Origin: Allorhodopirellula solitaria
GTDB lineage: Bacteria > Planctomycetota > Planctomycetia > Pirellulales > Pirellulaceae
Reading direction: 5' to 3'
Assembly (NCBI RefSeq): GCF_007859855.1
Contig: NZ_SJPK01000012.1
Span: 1 to 64,000, forward strand
Length of the DNA: 64,000 nt
The notes below the pieces were generated by a model. It did no database searches. It was not told where the DNA came from and saw nothing but the letters and a program-made list of their open reading frames with translations. Position 1 is the stretch's first letter, and each line of letters starts with the position of its first letter. The position numbers were made by a program, and so were the translations under genes. This document shows positions 45,560-55,090 of the stretch, piece after piece.

Positions 45560-46688
45560 CGATCCACTGGTGCACCACCCAAGTTACTGCAGCCAGGCTC
45601 GAACCGCTACACTTATCAGCCGTATCCTCGGTCGTGTGCCAGTACTGGGGGGCCCGAAAACCGGGTCGAGGGTAGTCGAAATCGATCAGGTCGGTGGTCG
45701 GGATTTTGGCAATCTGGTTGAGCGGTAAGTGGTCGTCGCGAAGCTCCTGCATTCGCGTGCGGGGCACAAACGCACTGACGCCCAATTTAGCCGCAGTCCG
45801 CCAAATCGACTTGGTCACATCCCTGGCGTACCGCAAGCTGGCGCGGTCATAGATCAGTTGCAGTTCGCGGTCACCGACCATATCCAGCAACACGCCGGCG
45901 CGGTAAGGAACCTCCGGTGGCGACATCCGGTACTGCTGAGCAAAGAAGATCGAGCCCAGGAAATAGTCGTCACGCCCCTCTTCGAAGACAAACTCCTCGG
46001 CATCAAAGAGCACCACGTCGACACCGACGTCTTCAGGCAGGTCGGTAAAATGGTGGCTCATTTCCATCCACGCCGCCACACCGCTGGCCCCATCATTGGC
46101 ACCGACGAACACGCCCTTGGGATCCTTTCGGTCGCGGTCGGGAAACGGCCGGGTGTCATAATGGGCGCACAGTAGAAACCGGATCGGACGCTCGGGGTAC
46201 CAAGCCGCGATCAGGTTCGCCATCTCGACGCTCTCACCGGTAAGCGGATGGCGGATATTCTCCTTCTGCAGCGAGACCTTGGCACCTTGTTTGGTAAAGA
46301 ACTCTGTCAGGTACGCCTGCTGCTGCAGCATCCCTTCGCTGCCTGTCGGTCGCGGCCCGATATCGACGATCTCGCGCAAGTATCCGATCGCCCGGTCAGG
46401 CGAGTAGGCTGGCGGGATCGGGGCGCTGGCCAGCTGCGTGGCCTGACCCGGACCCTGTCGCCGCGCCCCCCAGTAATAGGCGGCCAGGCCAGCACCGATG
46501 GCGAGCCCCAGCACGAACAGGGGCCAGTATCGTCGCAGCCGACCCGAAAAAGCACCACGCCGAGGGCTGGCATCCTGCTGCCGGGACGCCGTTCCCGCCG
46601 CCTGCGGAGACAACCCGGCTGGGCGGGAGAGCCGCTTTTCGGCTGATTTTTCTGAATAGCGATGTGTCTGATCCGAAACCGACATCAA
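45534..46688 (-). CDS. Membrane-anchored M28-family peptidase, glutaminyl-cyclase-like
   Basis: 384 aa. A membrane anchor at about residues 53-72 (YWPLFVLGLAIGAGLAAYYW) follows a cytoplasmic leader. The catalytic domain has the zinc ligands: RFLLCAHYDTRPFPD (His), VGANDGASGVAAWMEM (Asp), VVLFDAEEFVFEEG (Glu-Glu), VLLDMVGDRELQLIYDR (Asp) and PQYWHTTEDTADK (His). These are shared by M28 aminopeptidases and glutaminyl-peptide cyclotransferases; WHTTED favours the latter group. The active site should face outside. Confidence 0.88.
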   Translation of the reverse strand: MMSVSDQTHRYSEKSAEKRLSRPAGLSPQAAGTASRQQDASPRRGAFSGRLRRYWPLFVLGLAIGAGLAAYYWGARRQGPGQATQLASAPIPPAYSPDRAIGYLREIVDIGPRPTGSEGMLQQQAYLTEFFTKQGAKVSLQKENIRHPLTGESVEMANLIAAWYPERPIRFLLCAHYDTRPFPDRDRKDPKGVFVGANDGASGVAAWMEMSHHFTDLPEDVGVDVVLFDAEEFVFEEGRDDYFLGSIFFAQQYRMSPPEVPYRAGVLLDMVGDRELQLIYDRASLRYARDVTKSIWRTAAKLGVSAFVPRTRMQELRDDHLPLNQIAKIPTTDLIDFDYPRPGFRAPQYWHTTEDTADKCSGSSLAAVTWVVHQWIVEQSEIAD

Positions 46689-46832
46689 GAAATTCCGTTA
46701 TTTCCGTGAGTTAAACGACATACCAAAACAAGCTCGGCGGTCTGGTATCACCCTAGCGAAAGTCTGACAGTTTCGGTAGAGTTTGTCGTTCGAAAGGGAA
46801 GCCCGATTTTTCGGCCCCTCTCTTTCGGGTCG

Positions 46833-46907
46833 CGGGATGTGGCTCAGCCTGGTTAGAGCGCTGCACTGGGGGTGCAGAGGTCGCAAGTTCGAATCTTGTC
46901 ATCCCGA
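46833..46907 (+). tRNA. tRNA-Pro (anticodon GGG), attachment site of element 2
   Basis: A 75-nt cloverleaf: acceptor CGGGATG/CATCCCG, D stem GCTC/GAGC, anticodon stem CTGCA/TGCAG with loop CTGGGGG, T stem GCAAG/CTTGT with TTCGAAT. CCA is not encoded. An integrase gene starts 142 bp downstream. Confidence 0.97.
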
Positions 46908-47048
46908 TTTCTTGAAGATGTGGTAAACTCAGTGTTTTCCGGGTCGATACGCTTCAAAGCGTAACCAGCGATGTCGCTGTGCGGTCCTCTCTCAATCTAG
47001 TTTTCCGGTAATCCATACCGGAAAACCCATTTTGACAGGGTTTCACAC

Positions 47049-48260
47049 ATGGGACGTCCCAAGAAATCAATGCCTGACTACCGATACCACGTGTCGGGTC
47101 AGGGCGTCGTAGAGTTATCGGGTAAGACTTTCTACCTAGGGACCTACGACTCACCAGAAAGCCGGGCCAAGTATTTTGCTCTGCTTCAGATCTACAATGG
47201 GAACGGTCTGTCGATTCCAGACGACCTCAGCATCGTTCACCAACAAGACGTGCCGGTCAGCGTCCGATGCGTGACGGCTGAGTTCCGTGAGCACGTCAAA
47301 ATCAAGTACGCGAGGTCCCCCTCCCACAATGGCAGGCTCACTAACCTCTGCAAGCTACTTGAAGACGAGTACGGTGATGAACCAGCTGCCGAGTTCGGCC
47401 CCCGAAAGCTGGCGGCTCTCCGGGATACCTTTGTCGCCTCCGGCAATAATCGAAACTACGCAAACTCCCAGACCCGCAGTATCTGTCAAATCTTCAAGTA
47501 CGGCGTCGCTCGCGAGCTGATCGAAGTATCGGTGCTGCAACGACTGGAGACGCTCGAACCACTGCGGCAAGGTCAAACAACCGCCAAAGAGACCAAACCG
47601 CGCCAGCCGATATCGCTGGAAGTCGTGCGTGCAACGGCACGCTATCTATCCCCAACGATCAAGGCGATGGTCATGGTCCAATTGGCGACTGGCATGCGTC
47701 CGTCAGAGGTGTTCGCAATGCGCCCAAGGGATATCGACCAACGAGGCGATGAATGGATCTACCGTCCCGATAGCCACAAGACAGCACACCACGGAGTCAC
47801 CAAAGCAGTGCCGATCGTCGGCGATGCCCGGCTAGTGGTAGCGAGATTTCTTGACCGGCCATCTGATCAATATCTCTTTTCGCCCATCGAGAGTGCCGCG
47901 TGGCATCGTGAGCAACGCAGCCTCGCTCGGAAGACGCACAAGAGCTGTGGCAACCGCGTGGGATCCAACCTCAAGAAAGATCCAAAGCGAAAACCGGGTG
48001 AGATGTTTACGAAGGACAGCTATCGTCGAGCCGTCGTGAACGCGGCCAAAAAAGCGGAGGTCGAACACTGGACGCCTTATCAGCTCCGTTACACGGCGGC
48101 AGCGGCCATTCGCGAAGCTCTGGGGATCGAAGCCGCCCAGGCGATCCTTGGACATACGAAAGCCGCGATGACCGAGCACTACGCCAAGAGCACGGAGGCG
48201 AAGGCAATCGAAGCGGCCAAGGTCGGCCCCACCCTGGGTGCTGGATTTCTCGACGGTTAA
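47049..48260 (+). CDS. int: Tyrosine recombinase (integrase) of element 2
   Basis: 403 aa, clearly paralogous to the element 1 integrase over the full length (DYRYHVSGQGVVELSGKTFY, LATGMRPSEVFAMRPRDIDQ, EHWTPYQLRYTAAAAIREAL, ILGHTKAAMTEHYAKSTEAK). Both carry Tyr at the H-x-x-R histidine; this one also has Tyr where most have His after the Arg (LRYT). It has an insert (KTHKSCGNRVGSNLKKDPKR) before box II. It reads away from tRNA-Pro. Confidence 0.93.
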   Translation: MGRPKKSMPDYRYHVSGQGVVELSGKTFYLGTYDSPESRAKYFALLQIYNGNGLSIPDDLSIVHQQDVPVSVRCVTAEFREHVKIKYARSPSHNGRLTNLCKLLEDEYGDEPAAEFGPRKLAALRDTFVASGNNRNYANSQTRSICQIFKYGVARELIEVSVLQRLETLEPLRQGQTTAKETKPRQPISLEVVRATARYLSPTIKAMVMVQLATGMRPSEVFAMRPRDIDQRGDEWIYRPDSHKTAHHGVTKAVPIVGDARLVVARFLDRPSDQYLFSPIESAAWHREQRSLARKTHKSCGNRVGSNLKKDPKRKPGEMFTKDSYRRAVVNAAKKAEVEHWTPYQLRYTAAAAIREALGIEAAQAILGHTKAAMTEHYAKSTEAKAIEAAKVGPTLGAGFLDG

Positions 48261-48466
48261 GCCAGTCCCATCATGGCCATGAAAACGATGATCGGGAGAT
48301 GCCCGGTCGCCGCTAGGTCCCTGTTCGCCGGCAGCGGCCAGAAATCTTGAACCAGATCACAGCCACGCTGAGTGAATTCGCCTGCGAATGGCCGACACAT
48401 TTTGGAGATCCTGAGACTATCGGCTCTGCTGCATCTTGATTAACACACTTGCACGGGAGCTACATA
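48261..48466. other. Gap between integrase and DUF1580 gene
   Basis: About 200 bp without a gene; likely the promoter region of the DUF1580 gene. Confidence 0.4.
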
Positions 48467-48712
48467 ATGCCACGACCCAACATAAACTCAAACACGAAGC
48501 CGCCCCGCAGTACTCCGATGCACCTGCTCACCGAAGATCTGCTCGGTATGAGCGAGGTCCCGCCACTCCTTCAGAAACGCGTTAACGTATCGACGGTCTG
48601 GCGGTGGGCGAACCGGGGAATCAAGGGCAACAAGCTGGAGACGATCAAGCTCGGTGGCAAGACATTGACCAGCCAGCAGGCGTTGACTCGATTCATCGAG
48701 ACGACTGCGTGA
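48467..48712 (+). CDS. DUF1580-type HTH protein, probable excisionase of element 2
   Basis: 81 aa from ATG 48467, with GGGAGC as ribosome binding site. LLTEDLLGMSEVPPLLQKRV, NVSTVWRWANRGIKGNKLET and IKLGGKTLTSQQALTRFIET match the element 1 protein at 41413-41703, notably the shared ending S-x-QALTRFI. The small winged helix next to an integrase again fits a directionality factor. Confidence 0.75.
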   Translation: MPRPNINSNTKPPRSTPMHLLTEDLLGMSEVPPLLQKRVNVSTVWRWANRGIKGNKLETIKLGGKTLTSQQALTRFIETTA

Positions 48713-49992
48713 GACGCGATCCATGGTCCCGGTGCCTGCCAACGCTCGACACACCACTCAGGTCGTTCGCAGGACACCACGGTCAGCCATCTCGAGCAAA
48801 TCTTACACGGGTGCCGATGTGTTGGTTTGCGAGATGCCCAATACTGGAGCCAGCGACATAGGTCCGCCCTTCACCGTCAATCAAAGAGTTCTCGTGTTCT
48901 GCAGAGGCTAGAGTCTCCCGCCAAGGAGTCTTGACGAGTGCCTCGTCGGTAGTGGAATGGCCAGAGAATATACCCTGCCGAGCTCGTGTAGTACTGTCAA
49001 CAGCGTGACCAGCACCTCTCTCTCATCGCGAAACAGCTGCGCATAGCCCAGGCTGTCGGAGATCAGCCCCTCGAAAGACGAGAACTGTTTGGTCAGCTTC
49101 GGCAGGTCGACGGCGATGCAGGCTCGTAAGCCATCCTCGACGGGCTGTTGGCTTTCATCGGTCCCCTGACAGGCCACGAGATTGAGAACTTCCAGAGCTC
49201 GGCAATGCGATCGCGTACTGTGATTTGCGTCACCGTTCGCCGAACAGGGCGATCGTTTTGAGAAGAGGTTCAGCGTAGGGCGACTGCTCGACCTCATCTC
49301 AAACGTCAGAAAACGGATCTATCCGCGTTTCGGTACTGCCGGGTTCGTTCCGACCCAGTAGCGATCGCTCGTCATCGCGGTGGGGCGAGTAGTGTCCTTG
49401 CCCATAACAGCGGCGTCCTGGGCAAGATGAAACACCCGCTGACCGGCTCGCGACTGGAATGAACCTGGTGCGCGAATTTATTCCACGCGTGTGACAACGT
49501 CTTGCAGTTGGCGGATTCGCTGTACGGCAGCGGATCCGATAAGACAGGTGTATGGGCGAAGCTGCCGCAGCATACCCTACCGCACCAGGTCAACCCGCCC
49601 AGGACAGCGATCACGCGAGCGGCGATGTGGACTGAAAGATACCAAGGAATACTCCGCCCAGGCACCGAACGACTTGAAGAAGCAGAAGTCGCACATGAAC
49701 GACGCGGAGCGCAGGACAGGGACTGGAGTGAATGGACATTACGGTAGTCGCACAGGGTGCCCCAACACATCGACTCGGGAAATGTGGACGGCGTGTTGAC
49801 CAGAGTAAGAAACCCAACAGAAACGGTGGCGAAAAGAGGGTTTCCACCCAAGCAATCGAACGAGCCAAAAGCAACAATCGGCAGTAATTGGAGAACTCAT
49901 GTTGGTAATCTATCGCTAATGGGACACGATATAGCCATGGCAAGTGCATCCCGCATGTACTTATCCGCCATAGCTTAATACTAATAAGAGAG
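48713..49992. other. Sparse region of element 2
   Basis: Nearly 1.3 kb with no certain gene. The best candidate is the minus-strand frame at 48908-49297, listed apart. Plus-strand frames at 49502-49747 show no motif. The end holds the leader of the replication gene, including TGCAT and TGTAC half-sites near 49941-49955. Confidence 0.5.
48908..49297 (-). CDS. Possible hypothetical protein (129 aa)
   Basis: The C-terminal 90 residues (VEDGLRACIAVDLPKLTKQF, SFEGLISDSLGYAQLFRDER, EVLVTLLTVLHELGRVYSLA) look like real helical protein; the N-terminus does not. No family recognised. It may be a decayed gene or chance. Confidence 0.3.
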   Translation of the reverse strand: MRSSSRPTLNLFSKRSPCSANGDANHSTRSHCRALEVLNLVACQGTDESQQPVEDGLRACIAVDLPKLTKQFSSFEGLISDSLGYAQLFRDEREVLVTLLTVLHELGRVYSLAIPLPTRHSSRLLGGRL

Positions 49993-51201
49993 ATGGAAGT
50001 GATGGCTGCCGTATCACGCGTAAGAAGTAGTAGCGTCCCGGTGCGCCCCCGCGGCGAGATTCTGCTAACCCATGGTGCAGTGGGCATAGAGAGTCATGCT
50101 GATTACATCGACGATGCAGAGGAGCGAATCAGCCAGCTCTACGCCAAGGATCCGACAAGGCTAGAGGACTGCGTTGATGCACTGGTTTGCGCCCGCACGA
50201 TCGGTCGAGCCAGCCCTGCAGAGGACTATCAGATACTGAACTATTGCCGGAGGAACCGAGTCTGCGGCCGATGTGCGCACTGTTGCAATGCGGCTAGGTC
50301 CGCGAACATTGCGGGTCAAACCGTTTCTCATGGTCGCGAGCGAGTGTTTTCGAGCGTGTATACAACTCCAGAGCCCTATGGCTACGAGCAATCTCTCGAC
50401 TTCCTCATTCGAATCGCAAAAGGACTCAAGGCGATCGCCCACGCGATAACGGTTTGGAATGCGAGGCGGATCGGTAAGCCAAGCTATCGCGTCCTGGAAT
50501 ATGGTCTCGGTCTGCACATGCGCCCCTGCGACACGCCAGAATCAGCCTGGTCACATCTACATCTGACGATGGTGACCGGCCAATCCGTCCGACCGAACAC
50601 TGATGGTGTTGATGGACTGGCGAAATACCTTAATGAGGCATTCTGGCACGCAGTGGATTTCGACCAGCAGCCCGCGTGTCCCTTCAAGTCGATGGGAACG
50701 CTAGCTAAGAAGTCTCTTTCAGAGGTCGAGCGACAGCGTCAGCATCGAGGAAAAACAGTGACTTTCGTAGATCTCCAGAAAATGCTGACCTATGGTTTCA
50801 ACCTTCACAAGCCAGGTGACAGCGCCGAGACGATCGCTCTCCGCAACCGTCTCCTCTGGGATGCAAACCTGACTACGACTCTGACCCACTCGCGGGTCAA
50901 ACGCGGTCAACTAGCCGACCCGGCGGATTGCGTGAAGAAGAGGTCGCAACCACATCTATTTGATCCAGTCGCACTAGGCAAAGAAGACGTCTTGGTATTC
51001 GATTTCGATGAGCAACCTCCGCGTCCGATCGCTGCCGAGCAATGGAGGACGGAACTCAAGCAGTTGAAGAAAGAAGCCAGAACCCGGCTTGAAACCTGGA
51101 CACCCCGTAACCTCACCATCTTTCTCGAAGGAACTCAGGATGCCACGCCCACCCCGCCACGAACTGCACCGATACGTGTCCAGGGCCCCAGACGACAATG
51201 A
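49993..51201 (+). CDS. Probable HUH-type replication initiator (Rep) of element 2
   Basis: 402 aa. A cysteine motif RNRVCGRCAHCCNAARS (about 90) resembles the C-x2-C-x3-R of pUB110-type rolling-circle Rep proteins. WSHLHLTMVTGQSV (about 188) offers an H-x-H (HUH-like) strand, and GLAKYLNEAFWHAVD a following K-Y pair of the kind that contains the nicking Tyr. Starts at 49993 and 50002 are both possible; AAGAGAG precedes. The next gene overlaps its 3' end by 62 bp. The alternative is a relaxase-like or unrelated zinc protein. Confidence 0.5.
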   Translation: MEVMAAVSRVRSSSVPVRPRGEILLTHGAVGIESHADYIDDAEERISQLYAKDPTRLEDCVDALVCARTIGRASPAEDYQILNYCRRNRVCGRCAHCCNAARSANIAGQTVSHGRERVFSSVYTTPEPYGYEQSLDFLIRIAKGLKAIAHAITVWNARRIGKPSYRVLEYGLGLHMRPCDTPESAWSHLHLTMVTGQSVRPNTDGVDGLAKYLNEAFWHAVDFDQQPACPFKSMGTLAKKSLSEVERQRQHRGKTVTFVDLQKMLTYGFNLHKPGDSAETIALRNRLLWDANLTTTLTHSRVKRGQLADPADCVKKRSQPHLFDPVALGKEDVLVFDFDEQPPRPIAAEQWRTELKQLKKEARTRLETWTPRNLTIFLEGTQDATPTPPRTAPIRVQGPRRQ

Positions 51202-51940
51202 CGACAATTGGCTTCGCCCCTACTCCGAAGTCATCGCAACCGCTGGTCAAGAATGCTCCGTGTCTTCCCAAGCGAAAGCATTGACAGCAGCCATCGATAT
51301 TTGCTGCCACATCCGCAACAGCAACGATGCTGAGTTGAATCAGAAGCACAGCCTCGAGCCCGTAATTATCGACTACCTCGGCAAAATGGACGCCCTGGGG
51401 AGGACGCTGAAGGCGGCAGGAGTCAGGGAGTATCGAACCACAGCTGAAGCCATAATAACGATTGGGTTTACTCTCCACGATCTACCAGAGCGATTTGGCT
51501 TAGGCTCGATCCTCTCTCTCTGGAGCAAGAACTTCGAAATCGAGTGGCAATACTGGGTCGAGATCGCATCTGCCTGCCGCACAGACATCGCCCGATACCC
51601 AGGAACGTATCAGCTGGTCACACACGATCGTATCCTCCGGGTATGCCCGGTTGGACCAAAGCCGACCAATCCATTTCAACATGAATTCACCTTCTTCGTG
51701 GACGACTTTCTCGAGGCGATGAACGACAATCGCAAACGAGTTTACTATCTCTTCGCGGCTGTAGCCAACGATCAGCTCTCTCCCGGCCAGCTACGCGCCA
51801 GAAAGGAGCATTTGATGCGGGACTACACTCGGCGGTACGGAACGCCGTCACATCCCTACATATTCTCTCCCGATGTCCCGGCTCCGCTAGCAACAGCCTC
51901 GGAGCATCCTAAGCTCCGGTACGTATCGCTGAACTGGTGA
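51140..51940 (+). CDS. Hypothetical element protein (266 aa)
   Basis: Starts MPRPPRHELHRYVSRAPDDN at 51140, preceded by GAAGGAACTCAGG. Helical middle (LGKMDALGRTLKAAGVREYR, AIITIGFTLHDLPERFGLGS) and a C-terminal part with EFTFFVDDFLEAMNDNRKRV and YTRRYGTPSHPYIFSP. No family recognised. Overlap with the Rep gene suggests joint expression and a role in replication or transfer. Confidence 0.6.
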   Translation: MPRPPRHELHRYVSRAPDDNDDNWLRPYSEVIATAGQECSVSSQAKALTAAIDICCHIRNSNDAELNQKHSLEPVIIDYLGKMDALGRTLKAAGVREYRTTAEAIITIGFTLHDLPERFGLGSILSLWSKNFEIEWQYWVEIASACRTDIARYPGTYQLVTHDRILRVCPVGPKPTNPFQHEFTFFVDDFLEAMNDNRKRVYYLFAAVANDQLSPGQLRARKEHLMRDYTRRYGTPSHPYIFSPDVPAPLATASEHPKLRYVSLNW

Positions 51941-52293
51941 TTGCTTGGCGCAGACGTCGCCGTGATCTGGGCTTGGGCCAAGTAAGGGCAATAGGCTCGA
52001 GACGCAAGCATTGATGTAGCACCCGTGCGGGTCGTGCTCTGCTCCTGATAATCTCTCCAGGCAAGGTTTGCCGGGGAGCACTCCCCGGTCATCTACGCGA
52101 ATGAAAACTCAGGTTCGACCGCTAGCTGAGTTGATTCGATCCGCGATGGTTGCAAACACTATTTGGAGTCAAGCGACAAATGGCACATATTCGTCTTCGC
52201 CACAACTGACCCACTTCAACTACCTGATCGATCTGCCGACGTGCCTCTGTGGCAACTCACGGGACTGGGCGATCGTCCATTCGGAGCAAGAAA
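51941..52293. other. Gap before the ParB-like gene
   Basis: About 350 bp, no gene. It contains the palindrome at 52071-52088 and must hold the promoter for the following genes. Confidence 0.5.
52071..52088. repeat. Perfect 18-bp palindrome CCGGGGAG-CA-CTCCCCGG
   Basis: 8-bp arms around CA. The right arm equals the CTCCCCGG core of the motif found at 58117, 60331 and 63453. Confidence 0.9.
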
Positions 52294-53292
52294 ATGTCTA
52301 AAGACAAGGCGTACACTTCCAAGTATTCGATTCCCGATTTCGACGTTGTGTTGGCGAAAAATGAGGCGTCTATCAGTGAGGTGCATCCCACCTGTATGAG
52401 TGTACCCATGATTGACGCTCAAGACTTCGATCGGCTGGTGGACGCCATTCGGGCCGACGGCATGATCGATTCGATCCGGATCAATGATAAGAAGCAGCTG
52501 CTTGATGGGCGATGTCGCCTCAGCGCGCTTTACGTACTTGGTGAATCGCTGGAAGACAGCCAAGTCATCGTGGCCGATCACCCCGCCGAGTCTATCGCGG
52601 AAGCGAACTACGCTCGCCGACACCTGACCTCCGACCAGAAGGCGATGCGTGCCGTTGCTGACCTCGAGACAGAACGAACTGCGGCTGCGGACCGGAAACT
52701 GCGGGGTAGCCAGAAAGGGAGGCAAAGCCGAATGGCGAAGTCGAACTTGGATGCAACCGACGCGGTTGCAAGCAAGGCAAAGGAGAGCCGACGGGAGCCG
52801 TCGCTCAACAGGGTCGCGAAAGAACACGGTGTGCCTCGTCAGCAGTTGCGAGATGCAGAGAAGGTAAAAAAAGAGCGGCCTGACTTGGCTGAAAAGGTGT
52901 CCAATGGCCAGGTGTCACTCGACAAGGCACGTTCGGAAGCCGGTATCAAGAAGACACCCACCAGACGCAGAAACGGAAAAACAGCGTCTTCTGACAATCG
53001 CCCAGCGAAGCAATCAGATGACTCTGGAAAGACATTGAAATACTCGGATGAGATGACCTCGATCAGCGATCGTCAAGACGGGATACGAATTGTTCGCAGT
53101 GGCGACGTCACGATCATGCGCCACCCGGATGCAGACAAGCAGGTGCTCGTCTATGCCAACAAGAATAGCTGGCGTGTCCGAACCGTCGGTGCAAAGAAGG
53201 TAGTTCGTTTCAGAAAATCGTCGGGTGCTGAGGAGCTAGCCATCAAGCGGATCAGAGTGCAGCTGTCGTCGGTTACAGACGAGCACACCTAA
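52294..53292 (+). CDS. ParB-like nuclease-domain protein
   Basis: 332 aa from ATG 52294 (AAGAAA before it). The ParB domain is at about 35-110: MIDAQDFDRLVDAIRADGMI, KQLLDGRCRLSALYVLGE with the GxxR-type core, and YARRHLTSDQKAMRAVADLE. An HTH follows (PSLNRVAKEHGVPRQQLRDA). The C-terminal 90 residues are a separate small domain. It probably serves partition, regulation or DNA nicking in the element. No ParA is seen. Confidence 0.8.
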   Translation: MSKDKAYTSKYSIPDFDVVLAKNEASISEVHPTCMSVPMIDAQDFDRLVDAIRADGMIDSIRINDKKQLLDGRCRLSALYVLGESLEDSQVIVADHPAESIAEANYARRHLTSDQKAMRAVADLETERTAAADRKLRGSQKGRQSRMAKSNLDATDAVASKAKESRREPSLNRVAKEHGVPRQQLRDAEKVKKERPDLAEKVSNGQVSLDKARSEAGIKKTPTRRRNGKTASSDNRPAKQSDDSGKTLKYSDEMTSISDRQDGIRIVRSGDVTIMRHPDADKQVLVYANKNSWRVRTVGAKKVVRFRKSSGAEELAIKRIRVQLSSVTDEHT

Positions 53293-53419
53293 TCGCTCAG
53301 ATTCGGCGCCGCTGAGTATTTCACCGATGAGATGTCCACCCTCATGACTCGCCTGCTCGCGGTCGCCTGGACTAGAAAAATGGTTTACTTTTCCACTACG
53401 ACGCAACGCCGACTGAGAT

Positions 53420-54283
53420 ATGCTGGACGATTACGAGGATACGGAGCCGCTGACGCTCGACGACATCCGCCAGAAAAGGATGTCAGCCGAGGAGTTTCGC
53501 CGGTATTGGCGATCGACACTTGGCCCTTCGTGGCGATGGATTAAGGCAGGGCGTGTAGCCGCTCGTCGGCGAGTATCAGGACGCGTCGAGCGAGGTTCAG
53601 TATTCTGGCGGTGCGTTGACTATATCGATGGGCTGCCTGCCGATATGCGAGATAAGCTCTGTGGCGACGGCCAGCTCGATATATCGAGTGCGGAGGCAAT
53701 CTATCGCGATCCAGTGAAGCGACTTGAGGTCGACGCCAGGCTCGTCGCCGGACTGTCACCGGAGGAGGCTGCGGCCCGCTGCGGCCTGAACGCTGAAACT
53801 GTGCGAGACTACTGCGAAATCTTTTTCGACGTGCTCGATAGTCTCCGAGCCACAGACTGGCTGGCAATTCACATCTTTGATCCTGCTGACGAAGCCATCG
53901 ACAACCTATACACAACCGTGTGCCGTGAATCGTATCAGGGCGGTCCTGCGGTCTGCGAGTATTGGCTGGAGCGAGTGCCGCATCTCGATGAGCCATGTGA
54001 TTTGACAACCATCGCTGGTCGCGAGATGAAACGCCTGCATCTGACCCTACTTCAAGATCGCCTGATGCGTACGACCCCGGATCGACTAGGAGAGATCGCC
54101 ATCAGGGTTGGTGACCTGTCGTCGCAGCTGCCTCCGAGCTTTGTGAATGCCAGCGATGTAATCGGACGACGAGCCGCTCAGCAGCTTGGGCTGTTACTGA
54201 ATCGAGATGACAACGGAGCACAGACTTTGCCGTTTACGAACGGAACGCACTCATTGGTAGACCATCAAACACACATCGCGTAG
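53420..54283 (+). CDS. Hypothetical HTH-bearing element protein (287 aa)
   Basis: MLDDYEDTEPLTLDDIRQKR, then a helix-turn-helix at about 112-135 (VAGLSPEEAAARCGLNAETV, RDYCEIFFDVLDSLRATDWL). The C-terminal third is helical (EMKRLHLTLLQDRLMRTTPD). Family unknown. It lies between the ParB-like and primase genes, all co-oriented. Confidence 0.6.
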   Translation: MLDDYEDTEPLTLDDIRQKRMSAEEFRRYWRSTLGPSWRWIKAGRVAARRRVSGRVERGSVFWRCVDYIDGLPADMRDKLCGDGQLDISSAEAIYRDPVKRLEVDARLVAGLSPEEAAARCGLNAETVRDYCEIFFDVLDSLRATDWLAIHIFDPADEAIDNLYTTVCRESYQGGPAVCEYWLERVPHLDEPCDLTTIAGREMKRLHLTLLQDRLMRTTPDRLGEIAIRVGDLSSQLPPSFVNASDVIGRRAAQQLGLLLNRDDNGAQTLPFTNGTHSLVDHQTHIA

Positions 54284-54319
54284 TTTTTGCGATATCTGTG
54301 GGTCTGTTACACAAGGTGG

Positions 54320-55090
54320 ATGCAGATTGAAAACCGACCCGGCACGACAAATACGTATGTCGTCTCCACGTTCCGACGCGATGGCAAGCTACGAAAACGC
54401 TACATCGGAAAAGCGAGCGACTCAGTCGTTCATCTATTCGTGGAGTACGAGCGGCTAGCCAAAGCGAACGAGCATGCTTACCGCGAGGCGTGTAGCCTCG
54501 AACAGGATAATGATATCGCAGCGAGCAAGTCGCTCGATTGGCTGTGTCGGTGGTCAGCCGGCTGGAAAGTCATCAGTAAGATTAACGAGTTAGAGATGAG
54601 CAGTAAGCCAACGTCAGCAACAGCGTCCGAGCGAGAGCTCCCCGGCCTGCATAGGATAAATCGGATTTGCAGTCTCGCTCAAGAGGGCGATCCCGACGCA
54701 CAGCGGCAGCTCGATATATGGATCGCAGAGACGCCCGAGGTACTCAGTGTCGCAACCGATCTGATGGGCCTCACACGTGAATACTTGGTTCAATTTGTCA
54801 GTTCGGCGGCGCCCGAAAACTCCATGCTGTGGCAGAAACAGATTGATGAAAAATCAGCCCAGCTATGTGCCGACTTGCCCGACGATCCACTCAGCGACAT
54901 GTACGCTGAGCTCACCACGCTGGCGTGGCTTGACGTTATGCGAAGTTCGCTTATGCCCTACGTAGCGGGTGGTGACGTGACGAGGTCATCGTATTGGGGA
55001 TCGGAATTAGGACGATCCCAACGGCGATGGACGAAGATCAGCACAGCTTTTCAGCAGCATCGCAAAACACGATGCGTCACGAGACGCTGA
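54320..55090 (+). CDS. Hypothetical element protein (256 aa)
   Basis: From ATG 54320 it begins MQIENRPGTTNTYVVSTFRR then GKLRKRYIGKASDSVVH, a small beta unit of the type found in proteins that carry a nucleic-acid-binding ryIGK motif. The remainder is helical (RICSLAQEGDPDAQRQLDIW, TPEVLSVATDLMGLTREYLV). No family recognised. It overlaps nothing and sits 219 bp before the primase. Confidence 0.55.
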   Translation: MQIENRPGTTNTYVVSTFRRDGKLRKRYIGKASDSVVHLFVEYERLAKANEHAYREACSLEQDNDIAASKSLDWLCRWSAGWKVISKINELEMSSKPTSATASERELPGLHRINRICSLAQEGDPDAQRQLDIWIAETPEVLSVATDLMGLTREYLVQFVSSAAPENSMLWQKQIDEKSAQLCADLPDDPLSDMYAELTTLAWLDVMRSSLMPYVAGGDVTRSSYWGSELGRSQRRWTKISTAFQQHRKTRCVTRR

